Source of the DNA: Natrialba hulunbeirensis JCM 10989
GTDB taxonomy: Archaea; Halobacteriota; Halobacteria; Halobacteriales; Natrialbaceae
Assembly: GCF_000337575.1 (NCBI RefSeq)
Contig: NZ_AOIM01000033.1
Span: 1-46,867 of the forward strand
DNA length: 46,867 bases
Direction: 5' to 3'
Of the stretch, positions 24,782-32,361 are shown one piece after another. The notes under the pieces were generated by a model. It worked only from the letters and a program-made list of their open reading frames with translations, had not been told where the DNA came from and ran no database searches. How positions within the stretch are numbered: the stretch's first letter is position 1; each line of letters begins with the position of its first letter. Both the position numbers and the translations under genes were made by a program.

Positions 24782-25932
24782 GACTCCGCCTGCGCCTCGG
24801 CTTCGGGCGCGAGCACGTCCGCGAGCGCCGTCACGACCTGCTCTGCGGCCGCCTCGTCGACCACGAGCGGCGGCAGCAGGCGAACGACCGAACGACCGGC
24901 CGGCAGCGCGAGAATCTGGTGCTCGAGTGCGAGATCGCGAAGCACCCGATTCGCCCCGCGTTTCACTTCGACGCCGAGCATGAGCCCCTCGCCGCGAACG
25001 TCCCGGATCGGTACGTCGAGCGCGGCGAGTTCGTCCTGCAGGTAGCCGCCAATTTCTGCGGCGTTACCCGGCAGATCCTCTTCGACAACCACGTCGAGTG
25101 TGGCGTTCGCTGCAGCCGAAACGAGGGGGTTGCCGGAGAACGTCGAGCCGTGCGGGCCCGATGCCTCGGCGATCCAGTCCGCACAGAGCGTCGCACCCAT
25201 CGGGAGCCCGCTCGCGATGCCCTTCGCGGTCGTCAGGATGTCGGGCGTGACGCCGGAGCCCTCACAGGCCCAGAACTCGCCCGTGCGGCCGATTCCGGTC
25301 TGGATCTCGTCGAAGATCAGTGCGGTGTCGGTCGCCTCGGTGACCTCACGCGCCGTCTCGAGGTACGTCTGTGGCGCGGGATGGATGCCACCCTCGCCCT
25401 GAATTGGTTCGAGAATCACCGCCGCGGTGTCGTCGTCGACGGCGGACTCGAGTTCCCCTGCATCGCCGTAGGTGACGAACTCGACGTGCTCCTCGAGCAG
25501 CGGCTCGAAGGGCTTCTTGTACTTGGGTTTCCAGGTCGCCGAGAGCGTGCCGGCGGTGCGGCCGTGGAAGGCGCGCTTGGCGGCGACGATCTTCGTGCCG
25601 TCGGTAGCACTCCGAGCGAACTTCAGCGCGGCCTCGTTGGCCTCGGTCCCGGAGTTACAGAGCCAGACGTTTTCGATGCCGTCGGGTGCGAGCGCCCCCA
25701 GTTTCCCGTGGAGATCGGCGCGCGCCTGGACGGGATAGGAACCCTGGACGTACAGCAGTTCGCCGGCCTGCTCCTGGACCGCCTCGACCACGTCCGGATG
25801 ACAGTGGCCGGTCGGCGTACAGGCGTAGCTCGCGCCGAAATCCAGATACTCAGTGCCGTTCTCGGCGGTGAGCGTTGCGCCCTCGCCGGATTCGATGCTG
25901 ATCGGTTTCTCGGAGAAGACGAATCCGCTCAT
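24778..25932 (-). CDS. argD: [LysW]-glutamate semialdehyde aminotransferase (ArgD/LysJ)
   Basis: 384 residues. A class-III PLP aminotransferase converting carrier-bound glutamate semialdehyde to carrier-bound ornithine. Features: CNSGTEANEAALKFAR (PLP phosphate), FDEIQTGIGRTG (Asp208 to the pyridine N) and the Schiff-base Lys237 in TTAKGIASGLP. Coupled by ATGA overlaps on both sides. Substrate is assigned from operon context; free acetylornithine is the alternative. Confidence 0.93.
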   Translation of the reverse strand: MSGFVFSEKPISIESGEGATLTAENGTEYLDFGASYACTPTGHCHPDVVEAVQEQAGELLYVQGSYPVQARADLHGKLGALAPDGIENVWLCNSGTEANEAALKFARSATDGTKIVAAKRAFHGRTAGTLSATWKPKYKKPFEPLLEEHVEFVTYGDAGELESAVDDDTAAVILEPIQGEGGIHPAPQTYLETAREVTEATDTALIFDEIQTGIGRTGEFWACEGSGVTPDILTTAKGIASGLPMGATLCADWIAEASGPHGSTFSGNPLVSAAANATLDVVVEEDLPGNAAEIGGYLQDELAALDVPIRDVRGEGLMLGVEVKRGANRVLRDLALEHQILALPAGRSVVRLLPPLVVDEAAAEQVVTALADVLAPEAEAQAES

Positions 25933-26861
25933 TGTGTTGCCTCCGTTGGTGTCGTGTCCGCATCGGCTGTCTCGGCGTCACCGAGCGCGCCGGGCTCGAG
26001 TGTCGTTCCCTCGCCTGCGAGCGCGCTCGTGATCGGGTCGCCTGCGTTCGCCGAGGCGACCGTAACCGAGGCCGCGCCGCCCTCGAGGGCCTCCTCGGCG
26101 GCCATGACCTTCTTCGTCATGAACCCCTCCGCGGCTGTCTTGACGGTCTCGAACTCTGCGGGCGTCGCGGCTGCGTCGATCTTCGTCGACTCGTCGTCGG
26201 GGTCCTCGTAGATGCCCGAGACGTCCGTCAGGACGATCAGGTCGGCCTCGAGTGCCCCCGCAATTGCGGCGGCCGCGCGATCGGCGTCCGCATTGACGGC
26301 CGTGTACCCGCCGTCTCGCGAGCCCTGCTCGCTCGAGTTATCCGCGGAACGTCGTTCCGCGCCCTCTTTTTCGCGTCCGAGAACAGGGACGGAGACAACT
26401 GGTGTGTAGCCGCCCGCGAGGATCGTCTCGAGTAGGTCCGCGTTCACGGACTCGATAGTTCCGGAGTGGTCACCACGCAAAATCTTCTTCTTGCCGTCCT
26501 CCTTGACGCGGACGGCGGACTTGCGTTTGCCCTCGAGCAGTTTGCCGTCAGTGCCCGAGAGGCCGACCGCGTTCACGCCCTCGTTGTGCAGGCTCTCGAC
26601 CAGATCGGTGTTGAGCTTGCCGGGCATGACCATCTTGAAGACGTCCATGGTATCTTCGTCGGTAAAGCGGCCGACGACACCACCGGGCGTCTCGACATAC
26701 GTTGGGTCCTGGCCGAGGTCCTCGAGTGTCTCGTCGACCGCGGTCGAGCCACCGTGGGTGAGGACGACCTCCTCACCCTCGTCAACCAAGGAGGCGACGT
26801 CCGCGAGTGCCCCTTCGGGATCGACGGCGCGTGCGCCGCCGATTTTGACGACAGTTGTCAT
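25929..26861 (-). CDS. argB: [LysW]-glutamate kinase (ArgB/LysZ) with a hairpin-encoded insertion
   Basis: 310 residues. An amino-acid kinase that phosphorylates the side chain of carrier-linked glutamate. It starts MTTVVKIGGARAVD and has LTHGGSTAVDE, the NAVGLSGTDG segment, and YTAVNADADRAAAAIAGAL followed by LIVLTDVSGIYEDP. Between VSVPVLG and YTAVNADAD, where LysZ homologues have only a few residues, lie about 22 residues (163-184, EKEGAERRSADNSSEQGSRD). They are encoded by two strong DNA hairpins. The acidic C-terminal tail of about 25 residues is also extra. ATGA overlaps with both neighbours. Confidence 0.93.
   Translation of the reverse strand: MTTVVKIGGARAVDPEGALADVASLVDEGEEVVLTHGGSTAVDETLEDLGQDPTYVETPGGVVGRFTDEDTMDVFKMVMPGKLNTDLVESLHNEGVNAVGLSGTDGKLLEGKRKSAVRVKEDGKKKILRGDHSGTIESVNADLLETILAGGYTPVVSVPVLGREKEGAERRSADNSSEQGSRDGGYTAVNADADRAAAAIAGALEADLIVLTDVSGIYEDPDDESTKIDAAATPAEFETVKTAAEGFMTKKVMAAEEALEGGAASVTVASANAGDPITSALAGEGTTLEPGALGDAETADADTTPTEATQ
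26318..26361. repeat. Double palindrome inside argB
   Basis: CGCGGAACG-T-CGTTCCGCG (26343-26361, 9-bp perfect arms) stands beside GCGAGC-CCT-GCTCGC (26318-26332, extended by CTC/GAG). Both are in frame within argB and correspond to an extra surface loop of the protein. A T-run follows on the plus strand (26365-26371). It looks like a small palindromic element that inserted without breaking the frame. Confidence 0.7.
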
Positions 26862-27940
26862 GGTGCCCCCACAGGATGCAGTCCCGTAAACTCGAGTCCG
26901 GCCGTCTCCTCGAAGCCGAGCGCAACGTTCGCGGCGTGGACCGCCTGCCCCGCCGAGCCCTTCATCATGTTGTCGATTGCCGAGAAGACGACGACGCGTT
27001 TGTTCGAGGGGTCGAGTTCGAAGCCGACCTCGGCGAGGTTCGTGCCGGCGACGGACTTGGGTTCCGGATACCGATACACACCGGAGCCGCCCGCGGCCAT
27101 GCGGACGAACGGTTCCTCCTCGTAGCAGCCACGATAGGCCTTCCAGAGGTCGCCCTTCGAGACGGGCGAACTGGGGAAGACATGACTCGTCGCGCTTGCA
27201 CCGCGGACCATGTCCACGGCGTGGCAGGTGAACGCCACCGAGGTGCCGAGGAACTGCTCGATCTCGGCCTCGTGGCGGTGGCCCGTCGGCGCGTAGGGAC
27301 GAACGACGCCCGAGCGCTCGGGGTGGCTCGAGGCCTCGCCGCCGCCCGCGCCGCCCTCGGAGGAGCCGACTTTTACGTCGACGACGATCTGTTCTCCACC
27401 GTCGAGTACGTCGTGCTCGAACAGTGGGTACAGTCCCAGAATGGTGGCGGTTGCGTTACAGCCGCCGCCGGCGATGAGTTCCGCGCCCGCGAGGTTCTCG
27501 CGGTTGATCTCGGGGAGCGCGTACTCTGCTTTCTCCAGGTACTCGGGTGCGTCGTGGCCGTCGTACCACTCGACGTACTGCTCCTCGGTGTCGAGTCGGA
27601 AGTCCGCCGAGAGATCCACGACCGTATCCGCGATGTCGAAGAAGTCGTCTACCTGTCCCATCGAAACGCCGTGTGGCGTCGCGGCGAACAGAACGTCGAC
27701 GCTTTCCAGGTCCTCGGGTTCGGTAAAGCGCAGGTCCGTCCCACGAAGTGGCGGGTGGACGGAGCCGACGCTCTTGCCGGCCTTCGAGCGGCTGGTGACC
27801 TCCGCGATCTCGACGTTCGGGTGGCCGGCGAGTAGTCTGAGGAGTTCGCCGCCGGTGAAACCACTGCCGCCGATGACGGTCGCGGTGACGGTCTCGGCGG
27901 ACGCGTCTGCGCTCGCATCGGCGTCGGTGCCGACCGCCAT
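26858..27940 (-). CDS. argC: [LysW]-glutamyl-phosphate reductase (ArgC/LysY)
   Basis: 360 residues. An NADPH-dependent reductase producing the carrier-bound semialdehyde. Rossmann motif GGSGFTGGELLRLL (24-37) and active-site Cys161 in AGGGCNATATI. A HRHEAEIEQFL segment carries the catalytic-type His after a Gly/Ser/Glu-rich insertion (about 193-210, SSEGGAGGGEASSHPERSG). The N-terminal 16 residues are an Asp/Ala/Ser extension. It shares one base with argX (TGATG) and four with argB. Confidence 0.94.
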   Translation of the reverse strand: MAVGTDADASADASAETVTATVIGGSGFTGGELLRLLAGHPNVEIAEVTSRSKAGKSVGSVHPPLRGTDLRFTEPEDLESVDVLFAATPHGVSMGQVDDFFDIADTVVDLSADFRLDTEEQYVEWYDGHDAPEYLEKAEYALPEINRENLAGAELIAGGGCNATATILGLYPLFEHDVLDGGEQIVVDVKVGSSEGGAGGGEASSHPERSGVVRPYAPTGHRHEAEIEQFLGTSVAFTCHAVDMVRGASATSHVFPSSPVSKGDLWKAYRGCYEEEPFVRMAAGGSGVYRYPEPKSVAGTNLAEVGFELDPSNKRVVVFSAIDNMMKGSAGQAVHAANVALGFEETAGLEFTGLHPVGAP

Positions 27941-28830
27941 CAGAACGTCACCTCGAGTTCGGTTCCGCCAGCGTCCGCGTCCTGGGCTTTCTCCTCAAGC
28001 CAGTCGACGACAGTGCCGGCGACGTCGGTCTCGACAGCGTCGTTGAGCGCCTTGAACTCGACGGTGTGGTTGACCTCGTGGACAGTGTACCCGTCCGCTG
28101 TTTCCATAAGGTCGACACCCAGCAGCCCGCCGCCGACCGCATCACTGGATTTCTGTACCAGTTCCTTCGCCTCGTCGTCGAGTTCGAAGACATCAGTTTC
28201 GGCCCCTTTCGCGGCGTTCGTGATCCAGTGGTCCGACGAGCGAACCATTGCCGCGACGGGCTCGCCGTCGACCGCGAGCACACGGATGTCGCGACCTGGT
28301 TTCTCGACGAACTCCTGCACGTAGAACACCTTGTGCTCGTAGTGACCGAGCGTCGCCTTGTGCTCGAGAATGGCCTCTGCGGCGTCGGGCGAGTCGATCT
28401 TGGCCATCAGGCGTCCCCACGATCCCACGACGGGTTTGAGGACGCAGGGGTAGCCGAACTCCTCGATGGCCTCCATGGCCGTTTCCTTCGTGAAGGCGAC
28501 CTTCGTTGCGGGCGTGGGCACGCCAGCCTTCTCGAGTGCGAGGCTGTTCTTGACCTTGTCCGCGCAGACGTCCGCCGTCTCGTGGCTGTTGACCACGGGG
28601 ATGCCGTACGCGTCGAAGAACTGCGTCGCGTACAGGCTGCGGCTCGTGGCGAGACAGCGGTCGACGACGATATCGAGGTCCGCGAACTCGTCCGCGGCCT
28701 CGCTAATGTCGAACGTCTGCTTGCGGACGTCGATCTTGGTGACCTCGTGGCCGCGCTCGCGAAGCTCGGTCAGGAGGAGCTTTTCGTCCTTGCGGATCCG
28801 GGAGTAGAGGATTCCTATCTGCAAGGTCAC
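27940..28830 (-). CDS. argX: Glutamate-[LysW] ligase (ArgX/LysX, RimK-type ATP-grasp)
   Basis: 296 residues. It joins the alpha-amino group of glutamate to the C-terminal Glu of the carrier protein. ATP-grasp features: VVNSHETADVCADKVKN, CVLKPVVGSWGRLM, YVQEFVEKPGRDIRVLAVDG, LLGVDLME and the metal-binding HEVNHTVEFKAL near the end. The last about 15 residues are an acidic tail. LysX and ArgX are paralogous and some archaea use one bifunctional enzyme. Arginine context and the lack of aminoadipate-forming genes nearby favour glutamate. Confidence 0.93.
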   Translation of the reverse strand: MTLQIGILYSRIRKDEKLLLTELRERGHEVTKIDVRKQTFDISEAADEFADLDIVVDRCLATSRSLYATQFFDAYGIPVVNSHETADVCADKVKNSLALEKAGVPTPATKVAFTKETAMEAIEEFGYPCVLKPVVGSWGRLMAKIDSPDAAEAILEHKATLGHYEHKVFYVQEFVEKPGRDIRVLAVDGEPVAAMVRSSDHWITNAAKGAETDVFELDDEAKELVQKSSDAVGGGLLGVDLMETADGYTVHEVNHTVEFKALNDAVETDVAGTVVDWLEEKAQDADAGGTELEVTF

Positions 28831-28991
28831 TCACCCCAGTCCTCTTCGAGCTCCGGGGCTCGCTCGAGGACTGGCGGCGCGGTGTCGACGACTTCCAGTT
28901 CGGCTCCGCAGGTCGTACAGTCAACAATCTCTCCAGCTTCCAGATCGTCGTGCAGGGAGACTTCGGCCCCACACTCGACGCATTCTGTCAT
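28827..28991 (-). CDS. lysW: Amino-group carrier protein (LysW/ArgW)
   Basis: 54 residues. Acidic carrier whose C-terminal glutamate binds and protects the growing intermediate. Zinc-ribbon cysteines CVEC (residues 4-7) and CTTC (25-28) and the terminal EDWGE are diagnostic. ATG 28991 (MTECVECGAEV) is chosen; the frame is open further upstream but that part is non-homologous and lies in the promoter. First gene of the operon; it overlaps argX by four bases. Confidence 0.96.
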   Translation of the reverse strand: MTECVECGAEVSLHDDLEAGEIVDCTTCGAELEVVDTAPPVLERAPELEEDWGE

Positions 28992-29017
28992 TGTATCTCG
29001 ACCTGGGAGCCAGACAC

Positions 29018-29026
29018 CCTTAAATC
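29018..29026 (-). promoter_or_regulatory. TATA box of the argW operon
   Basis: On the minus strand GATTTAAGG lies about 30 bp before ATG 28991. Further AT-rich sequence (TATTATAATTTC, about 29041-29052) is a possible second box. The rest of 28992-29233 holds an AGATATT direct repeat and the argH-side hairpin. Confidence 0.5.
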
Positions 29027-29130
29027 CACCGAATTTGTAAGAGAAATTATAATACCACACACTACGCTAACGGCACCAAAAGTCTATTTTCCCGCAGATA
29101 TTGTTCTGTATATCACAGATATTATGTATT

Positions 29131-29146
29131 GTCCCCGGACGGGGAC
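29131..29146 (-). terminator. Hairpin downstream of argH
   Basis: GTCCCC-GTCC-GGGGAC on the minus strand: 6-bp stem, 4-base loop, 88 bp after the argH stop, followed by AT-rich sequence without a clear T-run. Candidate end of the argGH transcript. Confidence 0.35.
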
Positions 29147-29233
29147 GGCGGTCGCGGCAGTCGCAGGAGTGGCGACAGTTGCGACAGTCCCAGCGATCGC
29201 ACCAGCCACGACTCCGACCACAACACCAGCCAC

Positions 29234-30730
29234 TCAGACATAGTCGTTCACCTCCTCGCGCAGCGCCGCGTGCGCCGCATCGAGGTCAGCCACGAGGTCC
29301 GTGTGCACCGCTTCGTCGGACCCGATCGCATCGCGAGCGTACTCGAGTTGGTCTGCCACCGCAGCGGGTGCCGGCCCACCCTGGGAGTCGCGGCTCGCGA
29401 CGCTCTGGGCGGGGTCGAGTGCGTCGGCGACGGCGTCGGGGTCGACGTAAGTGTCGAGCGGTTCACCGAGGACGTCCTCGGCGGCGGCGTCGAGTGCGTC
29501 GTAGTCGGCACCCTGTTCCGCAGCGCTCGCAACCATCTCGTGTGCGGTACGGAACGGGATCCCGTTCGCAGCGAGCAGATCCGCAACACCAGTCGCAGTC
29601 GAGAAGCCCGCATCGGCCTCTGCTTCGAGCAACTCCTCGTTCCAGTCGGCCGTCGCAACTGCGCCCGCGGCGACCTCACTGGCCTCGGTCACCGAATCGA
29701 CGGCGTCCCAGGCGTGCGTCGTCGCGCGCTGTAGGTCGCGGTTGTACGCGCGGGGGAGTCCCTTGAGCGTCGTTGTCAGCCCCTGGACGTTCCCGGCCGC
29801 GTCCCCCGCGACTGCGCGGACGAGTTCGAGCGTGTCGGGATTCTTCTTCTGGGGCATGATTGACGACGTCGAGGAGTAGTCGTCCGCGAGGTCGACGAAG
29901 CCGCGGTTCGCGAAGATAATGAGATCCTCCGCGATACCGGACAGCGTCGTTGCGTGCGTCGATAGCGCCTGGGTCGTCTCGAGCAGGAAGTCCCGACTCG
30001 AGGAGGCATCCATCGAGTTCTCGATGACGCTGTCGAATCCGAGCAGGTCGGCCGTGTACTCGCGGTCGATATCGAACGTGGTGCCCGCGAACGCCGCGCC
30101 GCCGAGTGGCGACTGGTTGATGCGCGCGTAGGCGTCGAGCACGCGTTCGGTGTCGCGGCGGACGGCTCCCTCATAGGAGAGCGCCCAGTGGGCGACCGTC
30201 GTCGGCTGGGCGGGCTGAAGGTGCGTGTAGCCCGGCATGACCGTCTCCGCGTGTGCGTCGGCGACCTCTGCGAGCGACTCGCGAAGTGCGAGCGTCGTCT
30301 CGATGGCGTCGAGCACGTCCTCGCGCAGGCGGTAGCGAATACAGGTCGCGACCTCGTCATTGCGCGAGCGCGCGGTGTGCATCGTGCCGCCCTCCTCGCC
30401 GACCTGGTCGATGACAGCCGTCTCGATTGCCTCGTGGACGTCCTCGCCGTCGGGGAGCGAGCCGTGGCCCTCGACTTCGATTGCGTCGAGCGCGGTCAGG
30501 ATCTCGCCTGCCGTCTCGTCGTCGACGATCTCCTGCGCCGCGAGCATGAGGACGTGCGCGCGATCGATTTCGAGGTCGGCCTCGAAGATCCGTTCGTCGG
30601 CCGCGAGCGAGGAGAGGAAGCTCCGGGCGGGGCCGCCGCTGAAGCGGTCTCGTCGGACGACGCCCGATGCGTCGTCGCCGTCGCCGCCATCAGTTCCGCC
30701 GGCACCGCCGTGAGCACTCTCCTCAGTCAT
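29234..30730 (-). CDS. argH: Argininosuccinate lyase
   Basis: 498 residues. Splits argininosuccinate into arginine and fumarate. Fumarase/aspartase-superfamily signatures: MHTARSRNDEVATC (first conserved region), MPGYTHLQPAQPTT (contains the catalytic-type THLQ) and the flexible SSIMPQKKNPD loop. Residues 1-25 are a Gly/Asp-rich extension and a Gly/Pro/Ala insertion (DSQGGPAPAA) lies near the C-terminus. The start is two bases after the argG stop. Confidence 0.97.
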   Translation of the reverse strand: MTEESAHGGAGGTDGGDGDDASGVVRRDRFSGGPARSFLSSLAADERIFEADLEIDRAHVLMLAAQEIVDDETAGEILTALDAIEVEGHGSLPDGEDVHEAIETAVIDQVGEEGGTMHTARSRNDEVATCIRYRLREDVLDAIETTLALRESLAEVADAHAETVMPGYTHLQPAQPTTVAHWALSYEGAVRRDTERVLDAYARINQSPLGGAAFAGTTFDIDREYTADLLGFDSVIENSMDASSSRDFLLETTQALSTHATTLSGIAEDLIIFANRGFVDLADDYSSTSSIMPQKKNPDTLELVRAVAGDAAGNVQGLTTTLKGLPRAYNRDLQRATTHAWDAVDSVTEASEVAAGAVATADWNEELLEAEADAGFSTATGVADLLAANGIPFRTAHEMVASAAEQGADYDALDAAAEDVLGEPLDTYVDPDAVADALDPAQSVASRDSQGGPAPAAVADQLEYARDAIGSDEAVHTDLVADLDAAHAALREEVNDYV

Positions 30731-30732
30731 GA

Positions 30733-31962
30733 CTACTCCTCGCCTCCGTCCGTTGCGAGTTCGACTTCCGGCTCATCCTCGCTCTCGTCGGTCGTGACCG
30801 AGTTCGCGAGACGGCGCTGGAAGCCGTGGTACTTCGCGACGCCAGTGGCGTCCTCCTGGGCAATCTTGCCGACCGTCTCCGTATCGAAGGAGGCGTGTTC
30901 GGCCGAGTACGCGGCGTACTCGCTGTCGCGACCAACTGGGCGAGCCTTGCCGCCCTCGAAGCGGATCGTGACCGTGCCGGTGACGCGCTGTTGGGTCTCA
31001 GCAATGAAGCCCTCGAGTGCACCCACGAGTGGCGCATCGACGAGGCCCTCGTAGCCCTTCTTCGACCACTTCTGGTCGATCAGCTGCTTGAACTCGCGCT
31101 CCTCCTGGGTCAGGACGAGGCCTTCGAGCGCCTCGTGGGCGTTGAGCAGCGTCGTCGCGGCGGGGTGCTCGTAGTTTTCGCGCACTTTGAGGCCGAGCAT
31201 GCGGTCTTCCATCGAGTCCGTACGGCCGACGCCGTAGGAGCCGGCGAGTTCGTTCAGGTACTCGATCAGCGCAACCGGTTCGTACTCCTCGCCGTCGATC
31301 GCGACGGGGTAGCCCTGCTCGAAGCTGAGTTCGATCTCTTCGGTCTCGCCGGACGGCTCGTCCGTCCAGTTGTAAATCTCGGTCGAGGGAACGTAGCTCG
31401 GGTCCTCGAGTTCGTCGCCCTCGACGGAGCGACTCCAGAGGTTGGTGTCGACGGACCAGTCGCCGCCGCTGCCGCCCTCGACGGGGAGCTCTTTCTCCGC
31501 GGCGTACTCCTGTTCCCACTCGCGCGTGAGGCCGAGTTCACGCACGGGCGCGATGACTTCCAGGTCGGAGTCGCGCCAGACGGCCTCGAAACGGAGCTGG
31601 TCGTTCCCCTTACCGGTACAGCCGTGGGCGATACCGGTACAGTCCTGTTCTTCGGCGACTTCGAGAATCGCCTCGGCAATTACTGGGCGTGCGAGCGCCG
31701 TCCCGAGCGGGTAGCCCTGATAGGTCGCGTTCGCGCGAACGCTATCGAAACAGAGGTCGGCGAACTCGGCTTTGGCGTCGACGACGTAGTGGTCGAGATC
31801 GAGCGCTTCGGCGGTCTCTTCTGCCTCCTCGAACTCCGAGGCTGGCTGGCCGACGTCGACGGTGACGCCGATGACTTCATCGTATCCGTACTCTTCCTCG
31901 AGCAGCGGGACACAGACAGTCGTGTCGAGTCCGCCCGAGAACGCAAGTGCAACGCGTGTCAT
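30733..31962 (-). CDS. argG: Argininosuccinate synthase
   Basis: 409 residues. Citrulline plus aspartate plus ATP gives argininosuccinate. N-terminal PP-loop LAFSGGLDTTVC (7-18), the IAHGCTGKGNDQLRFE citrulline/aspartate-binding region and GRTDSMEDRMLGLKVRE are all present. An acidic C-terminal tail of about 20 residues is extra. First gene of the argGH unit; a TATA-like element lies about 33 bp upstream. A small possible gene lies upstream in the same direction. Confidence 0.98.
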   Translation of the reverse strand: MTRVALAFSGGLDTTVCVPLLEEEYGYDEVIGVTVDVGQPASEFEEAEETAEALDLDHYVVDAKAEFADLCFDSVRANATYQGYPLGTALARPVIAEAILEVAEEQDCTGIAHGCTGKGNDQLRFEAVWRDSDLEVIAPVRELGLTREWEQEYAAEKELPVEGGSGGDWSVDTNLWSRSVEGDELEDPSYVPSTEIYNWTDEPSGETEEIELSFEQGYPVAIDGEEYEPVALIEYLNELAGSYGVGRTDSMEDRMLGLKVRENYEHPAATTLLNAHEALEGLVLTQEEREFKQLIDQKWSKKGYEGLVDAPLVGALEGFIAETQQRVTGTVTIRFEGGKARPVGRDSEYAAYSAEHASFDTETVGKIAQEDATGVAKYHGFQRRLANSVTTDESEDEPEVELATDGGEE

Positions 31963-31990
31963 ATCGTACCCGAATCAACCCGAGGGAGGT

Positions 31991-32000
31991 ACTTAAATTT
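31991..32000 (-). promoter_or_regulatory. TATA box of argGH
   Basis: AAATTTAAGT on the minus strand, centred about 33 bp before the argG ATG. This AT-rich patch stands out in the 399-bp interval 31963-32361. Confidence 0.5.
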
Positions 32001-32113
32001 CACTATCTAAAGTTCTGAAAATTAGTAGTAGAGCGGACGCTAACCAGGAAAATAGGAAATACCTATCGAGTTTGTAAACAGTCGGGGACGAGGGGATAAG
32101 GGATAGAATGGGC

Positions 32114-32209
32114 TCAAAGGCCCGGTCGCGGTCGTCGTGGTCGCGGCGAGACAGCCCCGCCGGTCCCGAAGGAAGCGAACGCAGGTGCGGGTCCGGCAGA
32201 CTGCGTCAT
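32114..32209 (-). CDS. Possible 31-residue protein upstream of argG
   Basis: ATG 32209 to TGA 32114 encodes MTQSAGPAPAFASFGTGG... ending in an Arg/Pro-rich tail. Codon bias is good for the first about 20 codons and poor afterwards. The neighbouring frame reads RRDHDDRDRAFE there with better bias, so a frameshift or alternative end is possible. A clear TATA-like TTTAATA lies 26-32 bp before the ATG. It could be a real small protein, a leader peptide or chance. Apart from this, the argG TATA box and a CCTCTC/GAGAGG hairpin (32290-32306), nothing is seen in 31963-32361. Confidence 0.35.
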   Translation of the reverse strand: MTQSAGPAPAFASFGTGGAVSPRPRRPRPGL

Positions 32210-32234
32210 TGCACACCTGTACGTACTTGAGCCG

Positions 32235-32241
32235 TATTAAA
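32235..32241 (-). promoter_or_regulatory. TATA-like element before the small ORF at 32209
   Basis: TTTAATA on the minus strand within GGCTTTAATACGG, centred 29 bp before the ATG: standard leaderless spacing. Confidence 0.45.
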
Positions 32242-32361
32242 GCCTCGTGTCGGGCAAATGTTGCACGAGACGGCCGGTTAGGACGAGCACCTCTCTAAAC
32301 GAGAGGCACAACAGCATGTGGAGGATACCAGCGAACAATAACAGCGGTGTGACGGAGGGAG

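Noticed and set aside
29125..29241. 38-residue plus-strand Ala/Val/Thr-rich frame in the argW-argH gap
   Set aside because: Low complexity, ends inside the argH 3' end in antisense, starts at the hairpin; likely chance.
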